From assembly GCA_031283485.1 (NCBI GenBank), contig JAITBR010000051.1, positions 1 through 5,649 of the forward strand: 5,649 bases of DNA, in the 5' to 3' direction. Below are positions 1 to 5,649 of this stretch, piece by piece. Made by a program: the position numbers and the translations under genes. A model generated the notes under the pieces. That model made no database searches, was not told the origin of the DNA, and was given only the letters and a program-made list of their open reading frames with translations. Position 1 is the stretch's first letter. Each line of letters begins with the position of its first letter. This stretch comes from Puniceicoccales bacterium. GTDB lineage: Bacteria > Verrucomicrobiota > Verrucomicrobiae > Opitutales > LL51.

Positions 1-1
1 C

Positions 2-79
2 AAATTTCATTTGGCTAAATCCATAAAAGATCGTGCTCTGCGAAACAGGTTTATGATTCTGTCTCGCCCTAAATTATAG
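2..79 (+). CDS. Possible C-terminal end of an unidentified convergent gene (5' truncated)
   Basis: Of the three plus-strand frames, only the one starting at base 2 stays open from the window edge. It gives 25 residues (beginning KFHLAKSIKDRALR and ending ILSRPKL) before a TAG at 77-79. The peptide is basic and helix-like and reads like a real protein tail, but 25 codons can stay open by chance in this composition. Its stop interlocks with the TAA of the minus-strand dCMP deaminase: the six bases 74-79 hold both stop codons in opposite directions. I do not recognise the family. The alternative is that 1-73 is simply spacer, or that a minus-strand gene begins at the ATG at 10-8, where I see no convincing ribosome binding site. 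Confidence 0.3.
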   Translation, partial: KFHLAKSIKDRALRNRFMILSRPKL

Positions 80-550
80 CTGTTCGATCGAAACACCCCA
101 CTCATTTAGTAGTTCGCCAATCAGTGGATCATTATTGTAGTCAAAATGATATTTGATTTGTCTTACGCCCGCTGACACGAGCAATTTGATGCATTGCAAG
201 CATGGGTAGTGAGAAATGTAAGCCGTTGATCCGAGAATACTTACACCTCGTTTCGCTGCATCGGCAACTGCATTTTGTTCCGCATGAATGGTCGCTTGCT
301 CGTGGCCATCGCGAACGCGTGATTTGTGTGGTGCACCGGCAACAAAACCATTGTACCCAGCCGCCACGACCCTGTGGCGACATTCATCGCCTGAAACCAA
401 CACACATCCCACATGTAACCTGTCACAACTTGATCGTGTAGCAATTAATAGTGCCGTTGCCATGAAGTAGTCGTTCCAGGATGGCCTATGTGTTTCAAGG
501 TTGGCAATCATCTCAGCCACTCTGTTCGTCAGAAAAAAATCATCGTCCAT
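74..550 (-). CDS. comEB: dCMP deaminase (ComEB-type zinc cytidine/deoxycytidylate deaminase family)
   Basis: A 158-residue cytosolic enzyme predicted to hydrolyse dCMP to dUMP and ammonia, feeding thymidylate synthase and hence dTTP. The zinc-deaminase signature is complete: H89-A-E91 supplies the histidine ligand and the catalytic glutamate, and P116-C117-L-Q-C120 supplies the two cysteine ligands. The family core begins at RPSWNDYFMATA (residues 22-33) and continues through VGCVLV (47-52) and GYNGFVAGAP (65-74). The loop before HAE (RDGHEQATI, 80-88) is typical of dCMP deaminases rather than TadA or RibD. About 20 residues precede the core, a modest N-terminal extension. The ATG directly follows the TAA of the RNA methyltransferase gene in the same frame, with GGAG 7 nt upstream, so translation is probably coupled. 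The comEB symbol is by family resemblance only; no competence role is implied. Family assignment is firm; preference for dCMP over other substrates is inferred. Confidence 0.93.
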   Translation of the reverse strand: MDDDFFLTNRVAEMIANLETHRPSWNDYFMATALLIATRSSCDRLHVGCVLVSGDECRHRVVAAGYNGFVAGAPHKSRVRDGHEQATIHAEQNAVADAAKRGVSILGSTAYISHYPCLQCIKLLVSAGVRQIKYHFDYNNDPLIGELLNEWGVSIEQL

Positions 551-1366
551 TTAAGCTCTCCGAGATAAACGCTGCCTAACCGCATCGTACAACACAATAA
601 CAGCTGCACTGTTGACATTCAAAGAGTCCGAATGGCCAAGCTGCGGAATTGAAACAGCTGTACTTTGACCATGCAGCCAGAATTCTGGTAAACCATCGTG
701 CTCCGATCCCACGACTATCGCCGAAGGTGGCCTCATATCCACCTCCCAATATCGTGCCGGTGCCGACGGCGATGTCACCACAATGGCAACATTATTTTTA
801 ATCAGAAAATCATAGATTTCGCTGCGATGGATTTGAAAAATTGGCAGCGAAAACAGCGCCCCTTGAGATGTGCGTACAACATTGTGGTTAAACATGTCTG
901 TGGCAGAATTGCAAATGACCATGGCATCGACATTTGCCGACTCCGCTGAACGCATAAGTGCACCAAGATTTCCGGGTTTTTCAATGCCATCAACTACGAG
1001 AAATAGGGAGCTTTCCCGGACTTTCATTTCCCGATAATCGGACACCCAAGTTTTACAAATCGCTAAAATGCCGTCACACCCATCGCGCACACTAATCTTT
1101 TCGAAAACATCGCTGCTCAATTCAAAAACATCAATACCCGCCTGCATGATATTTTGTACAAATTCGCCAAACATTTTATCCCGAAAAAACTTTTGACAGA
1201 AAAATAGCTCTTCGAATATAACGCCACTCCCAAAGGCTCGTGAACACTCACGAAATCCTTCAACGATGAAAAGTTGCATGTGTTCCCTTTTCGAACGGTT
1301 GCGCACTTTCATCGCAAATTTTATTTTCCGATTTTGTTTGCTGGTAATTTTCCACTTACTTTGCAT
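551..1366 (-). CDS. SpoU/TrmH-family RNA 2'-O-ribose methyltransferase
   Basis: A 271-residue SAM-dependent methyltransferase of the SPOUT (trefoil-knot) class, expected to methylate a ribose 2'-OH in rRNA or tRNA. Numbering is from the ATG at 1366. An N-terminal substrate-binding region (roughly 10-110) carries the usual LFIVEG stretch (32-37). The catalytic domain shows all three SpoU motifs: motif 1 N133-L-G-A-L-M-R139-S-A, motif 2 VVGSEHDGL (218-226, with E222), and motif 3 IPQLGHSDSLNVNSA (240-254, with N250). Length fits RlmB/TrmH/TsnR-like proteins, but the exact target nucleotide cannot be read from sequence, so I give no symbol. The frame also extends to a TTG at 1384, adding six residues. 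I prefer the ATG because GGAG lies 9 nt before it, whereas that GGAG would fall inside the coding region if the TTG were used. The gene overlaps the end of waaA by 11 bp in another frame, and its TAA abuts the ATG of the dCMP deaminase. Confidence 0.93.
   Translation of the reverse strand: MQSKWKITSKQNRKIKFAMKVRNRSKREHMQLFIVEGFRECSRAFGSGVIFEELFFCQKFFRDKMFGEFVQNIMQAGIDVFELSSDVFEKISVRDGCDGILAICKTWVSDYREMKVRESSLFLVVDGIEKPGNLGALMRSAESANVDAMVICNSATDMFNHNVVRTSQGALFSLPIFQIHRSEIYDFLIKNNVAIVVTSPSAPARYWEVDMRPPSAIVVGSEHDGLPEFWLHGQSTAVSIPQLGHSDSLNVNSAAVIVLYDAVRQRLSRRA
558..561 (-). promoter_or_regulatory. Ribosome binding site (GGAG) of the dCMP deaminase gene
   Basis: On the minus strand GGAG lies 7 nt before the ATG at 550-548, a good Shine-Dalgarno spacing. 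It sits inside the last codons of the upstream methyltransferase gene, so ribosomes finishing that gene cover the site, which fits coupled translation. Confidence 0.7.
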
Positions 1367-2645
1367 CGCAGCAATCTCCAACAATCAAGCGATACACACA
1401 CTCCGCTGCCCCACGGTTCTGAGCTCGCCAGCGGAATAAAATTTTCGACAAATGGGCTCGCCTATGCTCATCCATGGCGAGCTCAACGATGGCTTTCCAT
1501 GCAGCTATCTCATCGGCAGCCTGAACCGCTCCTCTGATCGATTCCAGAGATTGGCAAATGGTACGGAAATTCGCCATGTTATTTCCATAGACCATTGGAA
1601 TACCGTATGCTGCCGCGTCCAATGGAGACTGTCCGCCTCTATTCCCAAGTAAACTTTTTCCGATAAAAACCAAATCTGAAATGCTAGTCAGCTTTGTAAG
1701 TTCGCCGGTCGTATCAGCCAAACAAATATCCACTTGTTTGGGTGAAGGTCCACGGGAGCGTTGGTGCCAACGCAGCTTACTATCCCGCAGCATGGTAGCT
1801 ATTTCAACGCGGCGCTCCGCATGCCTAGGAACGAGCAATAAACGCCAATCTCGTTCGGTTTTTTTTCGAACTTCTTCGAAACACTTAACTAGCCATTCTT
1901 CCTCATTAGACCACGTCGACGAACCAAGAAGGACCAATGATTCACTGGAAAATCCCAGTTCGGCCTTGAGTGCTACTTTAACTGAAGCGTCAATCTGCGG
2001 GAAGTCGCAATCAAACTTTAAATTTCCTGAAGCTAATAACTTGCCGCTATTAACACCAAGCTCAACGAAGCGATCGAAGGATTCATTGGACGAAGCTAAA
2101 ATTTTTGTAACCCGTGAGAAAATCACACGGGATATGGCTTTGAATCTCAAATACCTCGTAAAGGTTCTATCCGACAAACGCGCATTGACCAAATAAACTG
2201 GCACATGGCGTATGTGCGCCTGATGCAAATGTTCAGGCCAAAGTTCACCCTCCATCAGAATGATTACGTCGGGGCAAATTCTTTTCCATGCCAATACACT
2301 GAATAGCCAAAAATCCCAGGGGAACAATCCGACTGACAAAATTTTATTGGCATACAACTCCTTCGCTAGTGCATATCCAGTGCTCGAAGTTGTTGTCAAA
2401 ACTACTTCAAACCTAGCATCGGCAGTAAAATGGTTAATCAAACTGTCTGCTGCTTTAACCTCACCGACGCTGACGGACTGTAACCAAACCCTCTTTTTTC
2501 CAGATTTTTTTATCGCCGGCCAAAAGCCAAGCCGATATTTGAAATCTTTCGCGTATCCGCCGCGTTTCCACATTCGTATGCCGTAGTGAGGTAACATCAA
2601 AATGAATAGCGGCAGGAACAGTATTCTATAAATCAGCATGAACAT
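1356..2645 (-). CDS. waaA: 3-deoxy-D-manno-octulosonic acid (Kdo) transferase, GT30 family
   Basis: A 429-residue glycosyltransferase that transfers Kdo from CMP-Kdo to lipid IVA or a related lipid A precursor at the cytoplasmic face of the inner membrane. Residues 3-20 form a hydrophobic N-terminal anchor, as is usual in WaaA. The GT-B fold follows: S-V-S-V-G-E62 matches the SVGE motif whose glutamate is the general base in the Aquifex enzyme; MEGELWP (131-137) matches ETELWP with Thr replaced by Gly; GNLKFD spans 207-212. The C-terminal domain has GSSTWSNEE (241-249), LVPRHAERR (271-279), DTTGEL (311-316), FIGKSLLGNRGGQSPLDAAA (327-346) and NF (359-360). Two usual histidines are changed: STH to STW and GGHN to GGQS. 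Length is normal and the gene looks intact. It starts 3 bp after the dnaN stop in the same frame and lacks a clear Shine-Dalgarno, so coupling to dnaN is likely; ATG at 2639 is an alternative start. How many Kdo residues it adds cannot be told. Confidence 0.96.
   Translation of the reverse strand: MFMLIYRILFLPLFILMLPHYGIRMWKRGGYAKDFKYRLGFWPAIKKSGKKRVWLQSVSVGEVKAADSLINHFTADARFEVVLTTTSSTGYALAKELYANKILSVGLFPWDFWLFSVLAWKRICPDVIILMEGELWPEHLHQAHIRHVPVYLVNARLSDRTFTRYLRFKAISRVIFSRVTKILASSNESFDRFVELGVNSGKLLASGNLKFDCDFPQIDASVKVALKAELGFSSESLVLLGSSTWSNEEEWLVKCFEEVRKKTERDWRLLLVPRHAERRVEIATMLRDSKLRWHQRSRGPSPKQVDICLADTTGELTKLTSISDLVFIGKSLLGNRGGQSPLDAAAYGIPMVYGNNMANFRTICQSLESIRGAVQAADEIAAWKAIVELAMDEHRRAHLSKILFRWRAQNRGAAECVYRLIVGDCCDAK
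1376..1379 (-). promoter_or_regulatory. Ribosome binding site (GGAG) that decides the methyltransferase start
   Basis: GGAG on the minus strand sits 9 nt upstream of the ATG at 1366-1364 and lies within the final codons of waaA. It supports the ATG over the TTG at 1384-1382, which lies just upstream of this site and could not be served by it. Confidence 0.65.
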
Positions 2646-2648
2646 ATT

Positions 2649-3770
2649 TCAGCTGAGGCGAAGTGGCATGACAACGCATAAAAAATTATCGAGCGTGCGA
2701 AATACACCGGGACTCATCTCGTCTTTAAATTCGAAAAATACCTCGTCTTGTACTAGAGCCTTCAACGGATCGCTCAAAAATGTCGGATTAAAGGCTATTT
2801 CAACGGGAGGCCCCTCGCGCTGTATGGCGATGTTTTCGTGCGCCTCACCGTACTCCGCGCTCGCAGCCGACAATGCTAGAGAATTTTCGGCGAAACGCAT
2901 TTTTATGAAATTCTTGCTTTCACTGGCTACTAATGCTATGCGTTGGATGCAATCGAGTGTCAACTGCCTGTCCAATTTGACGCGATTTTCAGTGGACTGC
3001 GGAATGACTTGTTTAAAATTCGGATAATTGCCGTCTATCACTTTTGAAACAACATTTATATCTCCAACTAAACCGCTTTTTTCATCGATTTTGACGGCAA
3101 TGGAAAAAACGACCTGCCTTTCGCTAAAAGCAAACCACATGCCTTCCCCTTGCCCGAGTAAGCGCTCAATTTCCGTGACCGTTTTCGATGGAATAATAAT
3201 CCCCGCAGCTGATGCGTCCCCACCCAAAACTTTCGTCATCATGCTTAGCCTCCTGCCATCCGTTGCGACAACCATAAGGGTACCATTTTCCAGAGCGAAG
3301 TGCACCCCATTCAAAATGTGCCTATTTTCGTCATGCGATTGAGCGTAGGAAACATTTTTGAGTAGCCTTAAAAATTCACCCTGCGAAATGGCGTATTTAT
3401 CGCCATCTGCCCACTCCGGTAATGCAGGAAAATCCTTGGATGGCAAACCCATTAGCTCGAAATTTGAACCGCCGGACGAGATGCGCGCACGCGCGCCATT
3501 GAGTTCAAAATTTACCGTCTCCGATGGCAGAGACCGAATAATCGTAGCCACCTTCTTTGCCGGCAAAGTTATCGCTCCGTCCGAAGTAACGTTCGCCTTA
3601 ACTTTGCACCGTATTCCGAGGTCAAGATTCGTGGTCGTGAATGCAACTTCATTCCCGGTTGTTTCGATTAGAACATTGCTCAGAATCGGCATGGTTAACT
3701 TGGTTGAGACAACGTTTATCCCCTGTTGTAGGCCACTAACAAATGCAGTTTTTTCAATTGAAAATTTCAT
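2649..3770 (-). CDS. dnaN: DNA polymerase III beta subunit (sliding clamp)
   Basis: A 373-residue clamp subunit that dimerises into a ring around DNA and tethers the replicative polymerase, ligase and mismatch-repair proteins; the length is close to E. coli DnaN (366). The three clamp domains are intact: domain I opens MKFSIEKTAFVSGLQQG and includes TMPILSNVLIE (26-36); domain II contains SHDENRHILNGVHF (145-158) and ATDGRRLS (169-176); domain III runs from about 245 with IDGNYPNFKQVIP (245-257) and FNPTFLSDPLKAL (327-339), ending VMPLRLS. The C-terminal MPLRL matches the conserved MPMRL tail that lines the partner-binding cleft. The start is fixed: an in-frame TAA (3776-3774) lies just upstream and no other initiation codon intervenes. 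There is no Shine-Dalgarno before the ATG. The neighbours are waaA (downstream) and divergent ligA, not the common dnaA-dnaN-recF order, so an origin is not implied. Confidence 0.98.
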   Translation of the reverse strand: MKFSIEKTAFVSGLQQGINVVSTKLTMPILSNVLIETTGNEVAFTTTNLDLGIRCKVKANVTSDGAITLPAKKVATIIRSLPSETVNFELNGARARISSGGSNFELMGLPSKDFPALPEWADGDKYAISQGEFLRLLKNVSYAQSHDENRHILNGVHFALENGTLMVVATDGRRLSMMTKVLGGDASAAGIIIPSKTVTEIERLLGQGEGMWFAFSERQVVFSIAVKIDEKSGLVGDINVVSKVIDGNYPNFKQVIPQSTENRVKLDRQLTLDCIQRIALVASESKNFIKMRFAENSLALSAASAEYGEAHENIAIQREGPPVEIAFNPTFLSDPLKALVQDEVFFEFKDEMSPGVFRTLDNFLCVVMPLRLS

Positions 3771-3851
3771 GGTTTAAATTTTATGGTCGAGAGGCTAACT
3801 TTAATCTTGGAAAAAACAAGACGACAATTTGATTTATTAAAAAACGATATA
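3771..3851. promoter_or_regulatory. Divergent dnaN/ligA intergenic region, probable site of both promoters
   Basis: This AT-rich 81-bp stretch is the only sizeable gap in the window and separates two divergent genes, so promoters for the dnaN operon and ligA should lie in or near it. Minus-strand candidates for dnaN are weak: TTGTCG (3827-3822) with TAAAGT (3803-3798) at 18-bp spacing, or a lone TAAAAT (3783-3778) so close to the ATG that the transcript would be nearly leaderless. On the plus strand a perfect TATAAT (3848-3853) overlaps the predicted ligA ATG. If ligA actually starts at the upstream ATG at 3783, all but 12 bp of this stretch is coding. No inverted repeat resembling an operator was seen. 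Confidence 0.35.
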
Positions 3852-3853
3852 AT
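3848..3853 (+). promoter_or_regulatory. Consensus -10-like hexamer (TATAAT) at the ligA start
   Basis: A perfect TATAAT lies on the plus strand, but its last two bases are the first two of the ATG at 3852. The hexamer 17 bp upstream (CAATTT, 3825-3830) does not resemble a -35 box. If functional, it would start transcription near 3860, downstream of that ATG. It may be chance in an AT-rich stretch. Confidence 0.25.
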
Positions 3854-5649
3854 GGATGCAAAATTTAACAGCCAAGATCCCGTAAAAATTAGGAGAAAAT
3901 TTCAACGCTTGCGCAGTGATGTTGCCTTACACGATAGGCTATATTACCGAGAAAATAGGCCGCAAATATCCGATTTTGAATACGATTGCTTAAAGGCAGA
4001 ACTTCTTAGGTTGGAAGAAATTGCGATAAATTTGGGCATAAAAACACGGAAGGATTTAATTGGTAATGATCTGGCGGGCGGATTTCAGAAATATTCCCAC
4101 TTAAGTCCCATGCAGAGTTTGTCGAATACTTATTCTCGTGAGGAACTGATCGCCTTTGATAGCAAAATAAAGAGCCGCATCCGCGGCCAACGTTACACCT
4201 ACGTCATTGAGCCGAAAATTGACGGCATTGCAATTAATCTGATCTACGAAAATGGCAGATTGATTCGCGCTTTGACACGCGGCGATGGAGTACTTGGCGA
4301 TGATGTCACTGAAAACATTTTGGTGATACAATCTTTACCGGAGAGGCTGCAGCACTGTCCCGGGAAGCTTGAGATACGCGGCGAGATTTTTATCAATGAA
4401 AAAGCATTCGAAATTACCAATGAAATCAGGCGCGCACATGGCCTCGAAGAATATGCAAACCCGCGCAATTTAGCGGCCGGAACTGTAAAATCTCTGGATC
4501 CGCAGGATGCGCAAACGAGGGATCTAAAAATCATTACTTATGCCATCGGATACGCTTCTGGCGATAACCTTAATACGCAAAATGATGTCCTGAAACAGCT
4601 CTTTGACTGGGGATTTCCGACGCAAGAAAAATATTGGGTGGCGCTGGACATGGGTGAGGCCTGGGAGTGCATCGGTGAGCTTGACATGGAGCGCAAAAAC
4701 TTCGCATACTGGACCGATGGAGCGGTTGTAAAAGTGAATGAGTTGAACTTACACGAAATTCTTGGAAATACGGCTAAAGCTCCGCGTTGGGCCATTGCCT
4801 ACAAATTTGCACCGATGCGCGTGTCCACAAAATTAAAAAATATCATTCTGCAGGTTGGACGAAGCGGAGTTGTGACGCCAGTGGCCGATTTAGAACCGAT
4901 TAAAGTTGCCGGTAGCACTATTTCTCGCGCTACGCTGCACAATGCCGACGAAATTGCTAAAAAAGATATCCGCATTAACGACTATGTTTTTCTCGAAAAA
5001 GCTGGTGAAATAATTCCGTCGATAGTTTCCATTGACTTATCAAAGCGCACTGAAAGTTGTCGGCCATTTGTATTTCCTACTCATTGTCCCTCATGCGGTT
5101 ACAAGTTAATTAAACAAACAAACGAGGTGGCATGGCGCTGCACTAATCCGATGTGTAAAGCCCAACTAAAGAGCAAAATAGTCTACTTCGCATCAAAATC
5201 CGCCATGAACATAGGTGACTTCGGAGAATCTGCGATCGAAAAACTGGTTGACAGCGGGCGATTGAAAACAATTGCGGACATATATAATTTGACTTACAAT
5301 GACCTAATTACCTTGCCAAAATTTGGGCAGAAATCAGCACTTAATATATTGAGCAACATAGAATTAAGCAAAAATAGGCCTCCATGGAGACTTGTAAATG
5401 GACTTGGAATTTTGGGCATTGGAGAGCAAATTGCGAAAGACTTGTGCGAATTTTTTTCTTCAGTGGCAGAACTTTCGTCCGCGCGGGCTGAAGAATTGGC
5501 TAGCATTGGCGGAGTTGGTGAAAAAATTGCGCAATCAATTATCGATTTTTTCTCAAATGTGGATAACCAAGTCATGTTGGAAAATTTTAAAAAACACGGT
5601 TTGTGCTTATCATCAAAATACGTTATTACCCAACATGTTGCGAAACTTT
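3852..5649 (+). CDS. ligA: NAD+-dependent DNA ligase LigA (3' truncated by the window)
   Basis: The ligase seals nicks in duplex DNA during replication and repair, using NAD+ to adenylate an active-site lysine. The frame is open to the window edge and gives 599 residues; the terminal BRCT domain lies outside. Domain Ia keeps the NMN-binding set Y31, D41, Y44, D45. The adenylation domain has the nucleophile K122 in EPKIDG, then RGDGVLGDD, NPRNLAAGTVKSLD, TDGAVVKVNE and APRWAIAYKFAP. The OB fold has QVGRSGVVTPVA and ISRATLHNAD. The zinc finger is C412-X2-C415-X14-C430-X4-C435. Helix-hairpin-helix motifs follow (GLGILGIGEQIAKDL, IGGVGEKIAQSI). The start is uncertain: ATG 3852 places K122 and Y31 7-9 residues from their E. 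coli equivalents (K115, Y22), ATG 3783 would add 23 residues, and TTG 3909 has an upstream AGGAGA but trims the first helix. No Shine-Dalgarno precedes either ATG. ligA is divergent from dnaN. Confidence 0.97.
   Translation, partial: MDAKFNSQDPVKIRRKFQRLRSDVALHDRLYYRENRPQISDFEYDCLKAELLRLEEIAINLGIKTRKDLIGNDLAGGFQKYSHLSPMQSLSNTYSREELIAFDSKIKSRIRGQRYTYVIEPKIDGIAINLIYENGRLIRALTRGDGVLGDDVTENILVIQSLPERLQHCPGKLEIRGEIFINEKAFEITNEIRRAHGLEEYANPRNLAAGTVKSLDPQDAQTRDLKIITYAIGYASGDNLNTQNDVLKQLFDWGFPTQEKYWVALDMGEAWECIGELDMERKNFAYWTDGAVVKVNELNLHEILGNTAKAPRWAIAYKFAPMRVSTKLKNIILQVGRSGVVTPVADLEPIKVAGSTISRATLHNADEIAKKDIRINDYVFLEKAGEIIPSIVSIDLSKRTESCRPFVFPTHCPSCGYKLIKQTNEVAWRCTNPMCKAQLKSKIVYFASKSAMNIGDFGESAIEKLVDSGRLKTIADIYNLTYNDLITLPKFGQKSALNILSNIELSKNRPPWRLVNGLGILGIGEQIAKDLCEFFSSVAELSSARAEELASIGGVGEKIAQSIIDFFSNVDNQVMLENFKKHGLCLSSKYVITQHVAKL

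Noticed and set aside
141..470. Short open frames overlapping the dCMP deaminase on both strands
   Set aside because: The deaminase has complete catalytic and zinc motifs in its own frame, and the alternatives are shadows.
74..550. tRNA adenosine deaminase (TadA) or RibD-type deaminase
   Set aside because: The RDGHEQATIHAEQNA segment, the PCLQC spacing and the N-terminal RPSWNDYFMATA core match dCMP deaminases better than TadA (HAEI, PCxMC) or RibD.
1681..2196. Plus-strand open frame of 171 codons
   Set aside because: It lies antisense within waaA, which has unbroken family motifs across the same bases. The translated product is Ser/Arg/Thr-rich with no recognisable domain, as expected of a shadow frame.
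2649..2651. TGA at the end of dnaN read as tryptophan or selenocysteine, making a clamp-WaaA fusion
   Set aside because: The clamp ends with the canonical MPLRL tail exactly at this stop. Tryptophan is TGG throughout, and a new ATG follows at once, so this is a normal stop.
2638..3777. Three plus-strand open frames in a single reading frame, together spanning nearly all of the dnaN antisense strand
   Set aside because: They share one antisense frame that is poor in stops because of dnaN codon composition. dnaN is unmistakable, and the shadow peptides show no domain.
2649..3851. Replication origin next to dnaN
   Set aside because: The intergenic gap is only about 81 bp, I saw no DnaA-box cluster, and dnaA and recF are absent from the neighbourhood.
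4101..5575. Several minus-strand open frames of 76-96 codons opposite ligA
   Set aside because: All are antisense to well-conserved ligase motifs and have Ser/Pro/Phe-rich shadow composition without ribosome binding sites or homology that I recognise.
1..5649. CRISPR arrays, insertion sequences, tRNA or rRNA genes, toxin-antitoxin or defence genes
   Set aside because: No spaced direct repeats, terminal inverted repeats, transposase motifs, tRNA-like cloverleaf or extra gene were seen, and nearly every base is covered by five housekeeping genes.

Overview
The window is a compact stretch of ordinary bacterial housekeeping DNA with almost no non-coding space. Four genes on the minus strand form one tight block, read from right to left: the DNA polymerase III sliding clamp (dnaN), the Kdo transferase of lipopolysaccharide synthesis (waaA), a SpoU/TrmH-family RNA 2'-O-methyltransferase, and a dCMP deaminase (comEB family). 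The NAD+-dependent DNA ligase (ligA) diverges from dnaN and runs off the right edge on the plus strand, so its BRCT end is missing. At the left edge a short plus-strand reading frame may be the last codons of a convergent gene that I cannot identify.

Organism: waaA implies a Gram-negative cell with a lipopolysaccharide outer membrane. NAD+-dependent ligase, standard stop codons and TGG-encoded tryptophan are typical bacterial features. From memory of family patterns, the dCMP deaminase signature (GYNGFV...VRDGHEQATIHAEQNA), the variant WaaA motifs (STW and GGQS rather than STH and GGHN) and the ligase motif GTVKSLD resemble Verrucomicrobiota, perhaps Opitutales. This is an inference and I could not test it. 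The sequence is moderately AT-rich by eye and tightly packed, which would also fit a host-associated or streamlined lineage.

Layout: 1-79 possible C-terminus of a convergent plus-strand gene; 74-550 dCMP deaminase (-); 551-1366 RNA methyltransferase (-); 1356-2645 waaA (-); 2649-3770 dnaN (-); 3771-3851 short divergent intergenic region; about 3852-5649 ligA (+, 3' truncated). The minus-strand junctions are 3 bp between dnaN and waaA, an 11-bp overlap between waaA and the methyltransferase, and 0 bp between the methyltransferase and the deaminase. Co-transcription and translational coupling are therefore likely.

How the genes relate: dnaN and ligA both act in DNA replication (clamp and nick sealing), and dCMP deaminase supplies dUMP for dTTP synthesis. 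WaaA and the RNA methyltransferase belong to envelope synthesis and RNA modification, and are probably linked by operon history rather than a shared pathway. I found no RNA genes, mobile elements, CRISPR arrays or evidence of a novel system. The points worth a second look are gene junctions, start-site choices and lineage-specific active-site variants.
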